64,000 nucleotides of DNA, from positions 425,251 through 489,250 of the forward strand of contig NZ_QZCF01000004.1 of NCBI RefSeq assembly GCF_003591485.1. The letters run 5' to 3'. The notes under the pieces were generated by a model. It was not told the DNA's origin. It worked only from the letters and a program-made list of their open reading frames with translations, and ran no database searches. Both the position numbers and the translations under genes were made by a program. The DNA is from Paenibacillus sp. 1011MAR3C5. GTDB taxonomy: Bacteria; Bacillota; Bacilli; Paenibacillales; Paenibacillaceae. Numbering within the stretch: position 1 is the stretch's first letter; each line of letters opens with the position of its first letter. Positions 52,072 to 60,338 of the stretch are shown here, piece after piece.

Positions 52072-52501
52072 ATGCGTTGCGTGTATGATACCTTATATTC
52101 CGCAAAGTACAATGGCTTGTTAGTTCCTTTAAATTATGTTTCCGATATTGAATTCATGACAGATGTGTTGCTTTCTCTCAAGGTAGATAGTTTTACTTTC
52201 AAGAACAATAATCGGATAGAACAACTAACATACCTTGTCGATTGTAAAGTCAATTTATTTAACGCTATGAAACGGTTGTTAAGTAAGGCCGTTCGGGAAG
52301 CAAGAGCAACCGCAATAAAAAATTGTAGTTGGTGTCGATGTTCTTTTTAGTAAGTTAGCAAGCAGACCCAAAAAAGAAGTGCTCGATGTTATGTCGAATA
52401 TTGATTTAATCTCTAGATTTAATGAGATTAGATCCAATATAACATCAGCTGAATTTAAAAAGTTTACTTTAAATCAACAAGAAGTTGAATCTGCTCTGTA
52501 A
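52072..52501 (+). pseudogene. Frameshifted gene relic, unknown family
   Basis: A frame from ATG 52072 encodes CVYDTLYSAKYNGLLVPLNY and onward to about 52318. The protein-like sequence then continues in another frame after a stop at 52316-52318 (KIVVGVDVLFSKLASRPKKE, LDVMSNIDLISRFNEIRSNI, and EFKKFTLNQQEVESAL before a stop at 52499). Both halves look coding (AT-rich but amphipathic), so this appears to be one gene split by a frameshift. I do not recognise the family. Confidence 0.45.
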
Positions 52502-52512
52502 ATGAGTACCGA

Positions 52513-52573
52513 ATAAAACGTCCATGTCATTGTCTGGAATAGAAAAATTTCAGCAATAATATGGACGTTTTAT
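52513..52573. terminator. Inverted repeat between two gene relics
   Basis: ATAAAACGTCCAT (52513-52525) and ATGGACGTTTTAT (52561-52573) are perfect 13-bp inverted arms with a 35-base loop, followed by T's; a terminator shared by the relic on each side. Confidence 0.6.
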
Positions 52574-52770
52574 TTTTGATTATCTTTCAAATGTTTAAAT
52601 GAAGGAAATAGTTGACGGACTCGCTGGCTACGCGTTGCGATAAAGATGGACCAGAATGCACCACCTTTTAACGATCTGAACATCCGGTACATATAGCCTC
52701 TAAACAAAATTTCTTCAGCGGCACATTGAATCAAGTTATAGATGCGACAACAATGAATACGCCCAATCAC
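52574..52770 (-). pseudogene. Relic of a CPBP-family intramembrane metalloprotease
   Basis: On the minus strand a fragment reads QCAAEEILFRGYMYRMFRSL followed by KGGAFWSIFIATRSQ, which contains the EExxxR motif of CPBP (CAAX-type) proteases. The helices that carry the further metal ligands are missing, and a frame change follows, so this is a remnant. The remaining stretch to 53251 (about 480 bases) shows no gene. Confidence 0.55.
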
Positions 52771-53251
52771 GGGAGCGGATCGAAATTAAGGATAAAGCTT
52801 GGGTTGCACGGCTAGATTGATAAGCAAGAACAGTATCAGTGCGAAAAACTACTAGGAAAAATAAATTGAAAATTTACAAAGGTCGTGCCTTTACCTTCAA
52901 ACGAAAAGGTTTAAAGGAATCTTGAAAAAATATCAGGTAACCAGAACGACGCCGTTCAAGTGCTACTGTAGTTCTTATGTATACCTCTGTTTAAATACCT
53001 AGATAACAATCCTCAATTCTTCTTAATCATGAAACAAGTCTCTTTTAACGAAGTCGCGAAAAATGCGTTTTTTTTCTTCTGCAATGCATAGAACTGGATT
53101 CTAAGTATAGAATGAAAATTTACTTCGTTTGCTGAGTTGAATGATTGCAGCCTTTTCATCTTAATTTGATAAATCCTACACAAATCGTTAACATTAAGAA
53201 ACGATGTCGTGAGCATTACTAAAATCAGTAAAAAAAGAGGCGGAGATTACT

Positions 53252-53950
53252 TTGAATAATGCAAAAATACTTATAATTGAAGATGATACTGCGATTGCTG
53301 ATTTGCTTTCTTACGGTCTTACCGAGGAGGGCTTCCAGACGCGATCAGCTTCAAATGGAGCAGCGGGAATGAGCGAACTGCAGCAGTTTCATCCTGACCT
53401 TTTGCTGCTTGACTGGATGTTGCCTGATCAAAGTGGGCTGGATATTTGTAAAAAAGCAACCGCAGATTATAACATACCGATTTTTATGATTACTGCGAAG
53501 TCCGATATCACCGATAAAATCCTTGGCCTTGAATTTGGCGCAGACGACTATATAACGAAACCGTTCGACTTACGTGAAGTTGTTGCTAGAATCCGGACGA
53601 TTCTTCGCCGATTTGAGCAAGCAAATCAAAGGGATAAAAACGGTTTGAAAAAAGAAGTGATTCGTTTTAACAATGTTGAAATCAATGTCGGTGAAAGATA
53701 TGTGAGAAAAAATAGTCAAACCGTTGAACTAACTCCTAAAGAATATGATCTGCTTATGGCACTCGTCAGAAATCCAGGGAGAACCTTTACGCGTTCCGAA
53801 TTACTCGACATGGTATGGGGATATCATTTTGCAGGGGATACCCGTACAGTCGATACACACATCCAACGACTTCGTAAAAAGCTCGATAGAACCGAATGCA
53901 TTGCGACAGTATTCGGGATCGGATACAAGTTCAAGAAAAAAGAGGATTAA
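53252..53950 (+). CDS. OmpR-family response regulator
   Basis: A 232-residue regulator: receiver domain with acidic pocket IIEDD (residues 8-12), phospho-acceptor Asp54 in LLLDWMLPDQSG, Thr/Lys in MITAKSD and ITKPFD. A winged-helix domain follows (VELTPKEYDLLMALVRNPGR; SELLDMVWGYHFAGDTRTVD; IQRLRKKLD). It uses TTG 53252 after GAGGCGGAG. It overlaps nothing but is followed after 3 bases by the sensor kinase gene. Confidence 0.93.
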   Translation: MNNAKILIIEDDTAIADLLSYGLTEEGFQTRSASNGAAGMSELQQFHPDLLLLDWMLPDQSGLDICKKATADYNIPIFMITAKSDITDKILGLEFGADDYITKPFDLREVVARIRTILRRFEQANQRDKNGLKKEVIRFNNVEINVGERYVRKNSQTVELTPKEYDLLMALVRNPGRTFTRSELLDMVWGYHFAGDTRTVDTHIQRLRKKLDRTECIATVFGIGYKFKKKED

Positions 53951-53953
53951 AGC

Positions 53954-55423
53954 ATGATACGCAAAATCAGCCTTAAATTCCTGCTTGGATTTATATTGAT
54001 CTTCTCCATATCTTTTGTTGTACTGAATCAAACGGTGAAGGAATCCATTCGAACAAGCAATCAAAATTTGATTACGACTGAGTTGGTGGGGCTTAAAAAC
54101 AACAGTAACGTATACGTCCGTCAAGCGTTCCTGATTAATCACTTTTCGAATAATGAGCTGTATTTCGGAGAGATGGCCGAGGAACTTGGGAAGAACCTAT
54201 ATCATGCCACTGGAAACAGCGTAGGCGTGTATACAGTGCAGGGTGACTTGCTATTTTCTACGGATAAATCCGCATTCTTGCAGCTGGAGAAAAACGATTT
54301 GGTAGAGGCAATTAACGGGAAGACAGCTTATAACATTCGTTCTGATGAGAATCAGACATCCGTTTTGTTTTCTTATCCCGTTGTTATTGATGGATCCAAG
54401 GTTGGTATTTTGCGATTTTCTAAAGATTTCACCCTGCTGTACCAACAAAGTATTCGAATTTTGAATATTACGCTCTACATTACATTGGCTATTTTCGCTG
54501 CAGCATTTCTGTTTTCATACATTCTATCCAGGCATATCACACTTCCGCTTGGTAAACTTGCCAGGGCCTCCTCTGAGGTTAAAAACGGAAATTTGGACGT
54601 TCGCATCCAGTTTAAACGTAAGGATGAAATCGGCCGACTTGCCGGGAATTTCAATGACATGATTGTTCAAATCAGCCAGCAGATCAAAATCATCCAAAAG
54701 GATCGAGATCAACTCAAAGAACTTCATGAGCAAGAAAAACGTTTCTTCGACAACATTACCCATGAACTCAAAACTCCGTTAACCTCAATCCTGGGATATG
54801 CTGAGTTAATCAAGGCCAAGGGTGAGCGTGATCCGAAGTTTTTTGAAAAGGGGATCAATCACATCATCGAAGAGAGTAATCGTCTGCATTCGATGGTATT
54901 GAAGTTGCTTGAGGTCTCTCGGCGTCAATCGCCGATTTTGGAGCTGGAGAAAATTGAAGCAGGATCTGTTCTTCGTGATGTTTGTGATTCAATGGCCATT
55001 CGTGCAGGGCGATTTAAAAAAAGCATTCAGGTAAATATTGAGAACGAATTATACGTGTTGGCGGAGGAAAACAGAGTACGTCAACTTTTTATTAACTTGC
55101 TTGACAATGCAATTAAATACAGTTGGGCATTTTCCGAAATAACGGTAAAGGGTTTTCAGACCAACGGAAAAATCCTTTTCACGATTGACAATAAAAGTGA
55201 TCCTCTCGATGCAGATCAGCTGTCGAAATTGTTTGAACCCTTCTACTTGGTTCACTCCAAACATTCGGAGGAGGGCAGCGTCGGACTGGGGTTAAGTATC
55301 GTCAAGTCCATTGTAGATGAATTGAAGGGTTCGATTTCCGTTGTCTTCAAAGATGACCACACCACTGTTACCGTCGAATTTAACCGTTTGCAATTGACTA
55401 AGGGAGTGAAATCGAATGGCTAA
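53954..55423 (+). CDS. Sensor histidine kinase
   Basis: 489 residues: helix 1 (LKFLLGFILIFSISFVVLN), an outside sensor region of about 150 residues, and helix 2 (ILNITLYITLAIFAAAFLFS). Then come a HAMP domain (RHITLPLGKLARASSEVKNG), HisKA with His270 in FFDNITHELKTPLTSILGYA, and the ATPase with N box INLLDNAIKYS, G1 FTIDNKSDPL and G2 EGSVGLGLSIV. Its stop lies inside the next gene, a lipoprotein, suggesting a shared sensing unit. The signal is not known. Confidence 0.92.
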   Translation: MIRKISLKFLLGFILIFSISFVVLNQTVKESIRTSNQNLITTELVGLKNNSNVYVRQAFLINHFSNNELYFGEMAEELGKNLYHATGNSVGVYTVQGDLLFSTDKSAFLQLEKNDLVEAINGKTAYNIRSDENQTSVLFSYPVVIDGSKVGILRFSKDFTLLYQQSIRILNITLYITLAIFAAAFLFSYILSRHITLPLGKLARASSEVKNGNLDVRIQFKRKDEIGRLAGNFNDMIVQISQQIKIIQKDRDQLKELHEQEKRFFDNITHELKTPLTSILGYAELIKAKGERDPKFFEKGINHIIEESNRLHSMVLKLLEVSRRQSPILELEKIEAGSVLRDVCDSMAIRAGRFKKSIQVNIENELYVLAEENRVRQLFINLLDNAIKYSWAFSEITVKGFQTNGKILFTIDNKSDPLDADQLSKLFEPFYLVHSKHSEEGSVGLGLSIVKSIVDELKGSISVVFKDDHTTVTVEFNRLQLTKGVKSNG

Positions 55424-56558
55424 AAAGAATGGTGGATGGGTCTCATGGATTCTTTTTCCACTCCTCCTTCTGGTGTCAGGCTGCAGTACCGGATTACAAA
55501 GCGAAACCATTATTATAACCGACAGCGATGAAATGGATCATCCCCCACAGGATTCTAGTCCAGTTCAGGTCAAAAAGATCTATCGGCTGTCAGATGAAAA
55601 TGCTGATACGGTACAATGGCTGGGTTGGTCCTCAACCGACTCGATCGTTGGTACATTCAAGGCTGCGGACCTGCCTGAACGTTTCATGATCAGACGTTTG
55701 GCTTATCCATTTGAACAAAGCGAAAACATTACAGAGATTAACATGAATACTTCCCGAATATCGCTTTCGCCGGATGGTAAACATGTCGCCGAAATGACCA
55801 TGTCCAGAAAAGAGGCAAGTTTGAAGCTCAATTCATTGAAGGATCTCAAAAAAACGGAGATCGACAAATTCAGTGCCAGCAGTCAGATGTTTTTGCAGGA
55901 CATGTCCTGGTCAGACAACAGCCAATATATCAGTTATTTGGTACTTGACTCGGTTGATAGCAGCAAGAAAAGCCTACGGTTGTTCGACACCAAAACAGGA
56001 CTCTCCAAACCTTATGCTTTAAACGAATTCGAGGAAAATGACACACTGATTAGTATTCACATATCCAATGATGGCCGAAGTGCATTGATTATGCTGTATG
56101 AGTCCGATCAACCGGTCAAAAAAACCATGGTGCTTGGCAAACTGATAGATGATCACTTTGAGGCCAAGTATAAACGCCAAACTGGTGAAAATCAGGTTGC
56201 CTGGATCGGGAACGATCAGTTTGCTTTTCTGGAAAGGGATGGCACACTGTATGAATACGATATGCGAAACGGCGAGCTTTCGGTTATTTTGGAAAAAGTG
56301 TATGCTTATGCATTTTCCCAGGACAAAAAATTTATTGCTTACTCGCTGCAAGGTGAAGATGTTGTCTATGTTGGCAAAATGCAAGGCAGAAATGTGCTGT
56401 ACAACAAACCCGTTTATCACGGTATTATCCCGATGAATCTGAAATGGAATTCAGAAAATTCAAGACTGCTCATTCAAGGGTCAAGTGCATTTACGAATCC
56501 AAATATCATTCAAACGAACTATTTAAAAGAACCTTCATTAATTATTGAACTTGAATAG
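55416..56558 (+). CDS. Beta-propeller-like lipoprotein linked to the two-component system
   Basis: The 380-residue lipoprotein has lipobox VSGC (Cys23). Repeating Trp/Asp units resemble TolB/WD40-like propellers: VQWLGWSSTDSIVGTFK, ISLSPDGKHVAEMTMSRKEA, DMSWSDNSQYISYLVLDS, VAWIGNDQFAFLERDGTLYE, LKWNSENSRLLIQGS. It overlaps the kinase gene by 8 bases, so it is translated in step with it. A role as an outside sensor or modulator of the kinase is inference. A strong terminator follows. Confidence 0.8.
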   Translation: MAKKNGGWVSWILFPLLLLVSGCSTGLQSETIIITDSDEMDHPPQDSSPVQVKKIYRLSDENADTVQWLGWSSTDSIVGTFKAADLPERFMIRRLAYPFEQSENITEINMNTSRISLSPDGKHVAEMTMSRKEASLKLNSLKDLKKTEIDKFSASSQMFLQDMSWSDNSQYISYLVLDSVDSSKKSLRLFDTKTGLSKPYALNEFEENDTLISIHISNDGRSALIMLYESDQPVKKTMVLGKLIDDHFEAKYKRQTGENQVAWIGNDQFAFLERDGTLYEYDMRNGELSVILEKVYAYAFSQDKKFIAYSLQGEDVVYVGKMQGRNVLYNKPVYHGIIPMNLKWNSENSRLLIQGSSAFTNPNIIQTNYLKEPSLIIELE

Positions 56559-56571
56559 TGTGACTTCATCC

Positions 56572-56613
56572 AACCACCCTTGTAACGGACCATGTCCATG
56601 ACAAGGGTGGTTT
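56572..56613 (+). terminator. Terminator after the two-component operon
   Basis: AACCACCCTTGT and ACAAGGGTGGTT form a 12-bp perfect stem with a 17-base loop, followed by TTC. Confidence 0.8.
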
Positions 56614-56737
56614 TCATTGTCAACAAGGATGTGTACGTTGTAACAACTTGTTTACATCTTGATCAAACTTTGGCGACATCCTCAAATTATATTAATTAAA
56701 GAGACATAGCCTATTTACAGACAAGGATTGAATCAAG

Positions 56738-58528
56738 ATGAGCAAGAAATTGGATCAACCGATGAAACGTTATATGCCCGGAATCGATGGTCTACGCGCC
56801 ATTTCTGTCTTGGCTGTCATTGCATACCATTTCGATTTGAAGTGGGCCCAAGGCGGGTTACTGGGAGTAGGAGTATTTTTCGTTCTGTCCGGTTACTTGA
56901 TTACAGATCAGCTCTTTATGGAGTGGAGAGTAAAAAAACACATATCGATTTGGAACTTTTGGATAAGCAGGTTTCGTAGACTGTTGCCTGCTATGTTAAG
57001 CATGCTCATTCTGGTTGCAATGTGGTTAGCGGCTACGGATCCTGCCAGACTCTTGTCACTAAAAGGAGACTTTATCTCTTCTGTTTTTTACGTGAATAAC
57101 TGGTATCTCATCTATCATAAAGTTTCCTACTTTGAAAGTTTTGGTCCTGCTTCGCCGATTGGACATCTATGGTCGCTTTCCATCGAAGAACAGTTTTACG
57201 TGATTTGGCCCATCGCACTATCCATCGGCATAAGGTTTGCACCCCGGCGTGGAAAGTTACTATTGTACATGTTGGTAGTGGCTTCTGTATCCGCGATAGC
57301 GATGGCTCTAATCTATGTGCCAGGAACTGATCCGAGCAGGGTTTATTACGGAACGGATACCAGGGCATTCGCGTTACTGATTGGAGCTGCCATGGCGGTC
57401 GGATGGCCGAGCTGGAAGTTAAGCGAGAAGATTTCCCCAGCGGCGCGTACATCGCTAGATATGATTGGTGCTTTAGGATTACTCGTTTTACTTATATCGA
57501 TTCTCCGTACAAATGAGTATGAGGATTCTTTGTATCAGTATGGCTTCCTCTATCTGTCCCTGGTTACCGCCGTAATTGTTGCAGTGTTGGCGCATCCGGG
57601 AAGCCGACTAGGCAAAATTCTGGGATGTCGACCATTAACTTGGCTCGGTAAGCATTCCTACAGCCTCTATATTTGGCACTATCCCGTCATTACCTTAATG
57701 CGACCAGATGAGCGTAACGAAGGACTTGGATTTACAGAAATTGTACTGCAACTCGCCATCATTTTCTTATTGTCCATTTTATCATACAAATATATTGAAG
57801 AACCGATTCGCAGAGGGGGATTAAGGGATACATGGAAATTAATCCGAAGCCATGCTCGCTTTAAACCAATAGTGGGTTTGAGTGTAACACTGTTCGTCTT
57901 TTTCTTCACGCATACCTGGATATCCAATGTAGTGAAGGATCAATCAGATTTGGCTCAACCTGTAGGCATTCAAAACACAGTCCAAAATAACCGTCCAGCA
58001 ATCAGTGATGCCAACCAAAAATTGAAGCAAGACGATGAAATCGTGGAGTCACCTCATGCAGGAGAGGGCATCACGCTTATCGGTGATTCCCTTACGCTTT
58101 CTGTGGATTCCTACGTAAAAGAGTTGCTACCCGGCATTGTGGTTGACGGCAAGGTCGGCAGACAGATGTCCCAAGTTCAAGAGGTAGTGGATAATCTGCA
58201 GTCAAAGGGACAATTAGGAGACCACATCATCATTGAACTGGGAAGCAATGGGGTCTTTAACAAGAGCAAACTTCGATCCTTGCTGGATTCTTTACAGGAC
58301 AAAGAGCTTTACCTCGTTACTACACGGGTGTCTAAGAGTTGGCAGAATACGGTCAATGATGCTTTGAAGGAAGTTGCAAATGACTATCAGAATGTGAGAA
58401 TTATAGATTGGTATTCTGCTAGTCAGAACAAGAGTGAGTTTTTTACTCAGGATGGTGTTCATCTCACCCTGGAGGGGGCTCGATTTTATGCGTCTCTCCT
58501 GGCTGAACAGCTCAAACAAAATGAATAG
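56738..58528 (+). CDS. oatA: OatA-type peptidoglycan/cell-wall O-acetyltransferase
   Basis: A 596-residue enzyme with two parts. The N-terminal acyltransferase-3 domain (about ten helices) starts PGIDGLRAISVLAVIAYHFD with His31 and contains SPIGHLWSLSIEEQFYVIWP. The outside C-terminal SGNH domain has GITLIGDSLTLSVD (Asp450, Ser451), IIIELGSNGVF and DGVHL (Asp572, His575). This layout is that of OatA, which O-acetylates MurNAc; it could also modify a secondary wall polymer. A paralogue of the SGNH part alone follows directly. Confidence 0.88.
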   Translation: MSKKLDQPMKRYMPGIDGLRAISVLAVIAYHFDLKWAQGGLLGVGVFFVLSGYLITDQLFMEWRVKKHISIWNFWISRFRRLLPAMLSMLILVAMWLAATDPARLLSLKGDFISSVFYVNNWYLIYHKVSYFESFGPASPIGHLWSLSIEEQFYVIWPIALSIGIRFAPRRGKLLLYMLVVASVSAIAMALIYVPGTDPSRVYYGTDTRAFALLIGAAMAVGWPSWKLSEKISPAARTSLDMIGALGLLVLLISILRTNEYEDSLYQYGFLYLSLVTAVIVAVLAHPGSRLGKILGCRPLTWLGKHSYSLYIWHYPVITLMRPDERNEGLGFTEIVLQLAIIFLLSILSYKYIEEPIRRGGLRDTWKLIRSHARFKPIVGLSVTLFVFFFTHTWISNVVKDQSDLAQPVGIQNTVQNNRPAISDANQKLKQDDEIVESPHAGEGITLIGDSLTLSVDSYVKELLPGIVVDGKVGRQMSQVQEVVDNLQSKGQLGDHIIIELGSNGVFNKSKLRSLLDSLQDKELYLVTTRVSKSWQNTVNDALKEVANDYQNVRIIDWYSASQNKSEFFTQDGVHLTLEGARFYASLLAEQLKQNE

Positions 58529-58568
58529 CTTACCCAAGAGATATAAGAATGAAAGGATGGAATAAAAG

Positions 58569-59261
58569 ATGAAACAACGAAAAGCATGGATGGTTTGGGG
58601 GCTTGCTCTCCTGATTTTCTCCTTGGGATATGTCGGCTTCCACTCACAGGCCTTTTCTAATAGCGAACCAGAAAAAACAAGTATTCCATCTTCTGAATCA
58701 TCCAAAGAAATTTCTATTCACACTCAGACTGAGCCAAAGAATGATATCCATTCTTCGAAAGAGGCTAAACATTCGGAATCAGCGTCTATCGACGGAGAAG
58801 GAGTAACGGTCATAGGAGATTCCGTCATCGTTGGAGTTGAGCCTTACCTGAAGGAGAAGCTCCCGAAGGCCACCGTTGATGGGAAGGTTGGCAGACAGAT
58901 GTCCCAGGCCAGTAAATTAATTGATGAATTAAGTGCAAAAGAAGAATTGGGAGACCGCATCATAATAGAACTTGGAACCAACGGTCCCTTCTCTAAAGAT
59001 CAGCTTCGAAGTATATTGACATCCCTTGCCGAAGCTAAACAGGTTTTGGTTGTAACAACCCGCGTTCCAAAAGGATGGCAAGATACCGTGAATTCTAACA
59101 TCAAGGATGTTGTTGGTGAATTCGAAAATGCAAAAGTGGTGGATTGGTATGCAGCAAGCGAAGGGAAAGAAGATTATTTCTACAAAGACGGGGTGCATCT
59201 GAAGCCAGATGGTAGCCGATTTTATGCATCACTTCTCATACAAGGCTTGCAGGATGAATAA
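58569..59261 (+). CDS. Membrane-anchored SGNH esterase domain, paralogue of the OatA C-terminus
   Basis: 230 residues: one N-terminal helix (AWMVWGLALLIFSLGYVGF), a Ser/Glu-rich linker (about 31-75) and an SGNH domain with GVTVIGDSVIVG (Asp84, Ser85), IIIELGTNGPFS and DGVHLKPDG (Asp207, His210). It shares runs such as VDGKVGRQMSQ and TTRV with the OatA SGNH domain, so it arose by duplication. It may be an acetyl transfer partner or an esterase that removes acetyl groups. Gap to OatA 40 bases. Confidence 0.85.
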   Translation: MKQRKAWMVWGLALLIFSLGYVGFHSQAFSNSEPEKTSIPSSESSKEISIHTQTEPKNDIHSSKEAKHSESASIDGEGVTVIGDSVIVGVEPYLKEKLPKATVDGKVGRQMSQASKLIDELSAKEELGDRIIIELGTNGPFSKDQLRSILTSLAEAKQVLVVTTRVPKGWQDTVNSNIKDVVGEFENAKVVDWYAASEGKEDYFYKDGVHLKPDGSRFYASLLIQGLQDE

Positions 59262-59300
59262 GTTGAGTTTCGATTGAAGACGAAGGAATGGAGTAAACAT

Positions 59301-60293
59301 ATGCCGCTAAAAAAGAAAAAAACAGCATTCAGATTAATCATCATTTTACTAGCAGTTGTCGCTTTTGGACTTTATTATTTCTTGTCCATTTATAAAGGCT
59401 TGGAAGGCTTAAATAAAACTTCGAGTAACTCTCCCTTTTTTGAGGTGATGGCGAGTGATGAGAAAGTCGTAGAACCTCCTAAATGGTTAGGCACGGAGCC
59501 AGTCAATATTTTATTAATGGGTGTTGATGCACGTGGAAACAAAAAAGGCGAGATTCCTAGATCCGACAGTATGATGGTGGTTTCCTTAGACCCTGTTTAT
59601 AAACGTATCCATGTATTCTCTATTCTACGTGATACCTATACCGACATCCCGGATCATGGCAAGAACCGTATTAACACAGCGATCACGCATGGACCCAATA
59701 CGGCTATGAGTGCAGTAAGTGACTTGCTTGGTATTCCGATCCAATTTTACGTATACACAGACTTCCAGGGATTTATCAAACTAGTGGATGCTGTAGGCGG
59801 GGTTGATTTTTATGTGGAGAAAGATATGAACTATGGTAGTATTGCCGACAAGCATGAGTACGATATCAACCTGAAAGAAGGAGAGCAGCATTTAGACGGG
59901 ACCACTGCACTTCAATATGTTCGTTTTCGTCACGATGCTTTGTCCGATTATGCTCGAACGAAACGCCAACGCGATTTCATCAATGCCATCGTCGAAAAAA
60001 TGAAAAGCGCGACATCGATCATGAAGCTGCCTTCCATACTAAAAGAAGTCAGTCCGTATATGGATACGAATATGTCGGTTGAAGACATGTGGCAACTGGC
60101 ATCGGTCGGATATAAGAGCAGGGTCGAGGCAAGTGAGCAAATCCCTCCGATGGAGTTGCTCAAAGAAACCTATGTTGGAAGTGCAGCAGTGCTGACCGTG
60201 TCAAGCAGCCGTGATCTTAAGGAGTATGTCCGGAATATGATTGTAGCACATGAGCCAGATCCCGCTGAAGGCGGGGGGATAACACAACGATAG
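59301..60293 (+). CDS. LytR-CpsA-Psr family ligase
   Basis: 330 residues with one N-terminal helix (FRLIIILLAVVAFGLYYF) and an LCP domain: NILLMGVDARGNKKGEIPRS, DSMMVVSLDP, ILRDTYTDIPDHGKNRINTA, and GEQHLDGTTALQYVRFRHDA with RTKRQRDFINAIVEKM. Conserved Arg and Asp residues needed for polyprenyl phosphate binding are present. LCP enzymes attach wall teichoic acid or secondary wall polymer to peptidoglycan. ATG 59301 is preferred; AAGGAATGGAG precedes it. Followed after 3 bases by an SLH protein gene. Confidence 0.9.
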   Translation: MPLKKKKTAFRLIIILLAVVAFGLYYFLSIYKGLEGLNKTSSNSPFFEVMASDEKVVEPPKWLGTEPVNILLMGVDARGNKKGEIPRSDSMMVVSLDPVYKRIHVFSILRDTYTDIPDHGKNRINTAITHGPNTAMSAVSDLLGIPIQFYVYTDFQGFIKLVDAVGGVDFYVEKDMNYGSIADKHEYDINLKEGEQHLDGTTALQYVRFRHDALSDYARTKRQRDFINAIVEKMKSATSIMKLPSILKEVSPYMDTNMSVEDMWQLASVGYKSRVEASEQIPPMELLKETYVGSAAVLTVSSSRDLKEYVRNMIVAHEPDPAEGGGITQR

Positions 60294-60338
60294 TGAATGA
60301 GGGACCGGAGGGATGGGGAAATGAGAAGGAGGAGCAAG

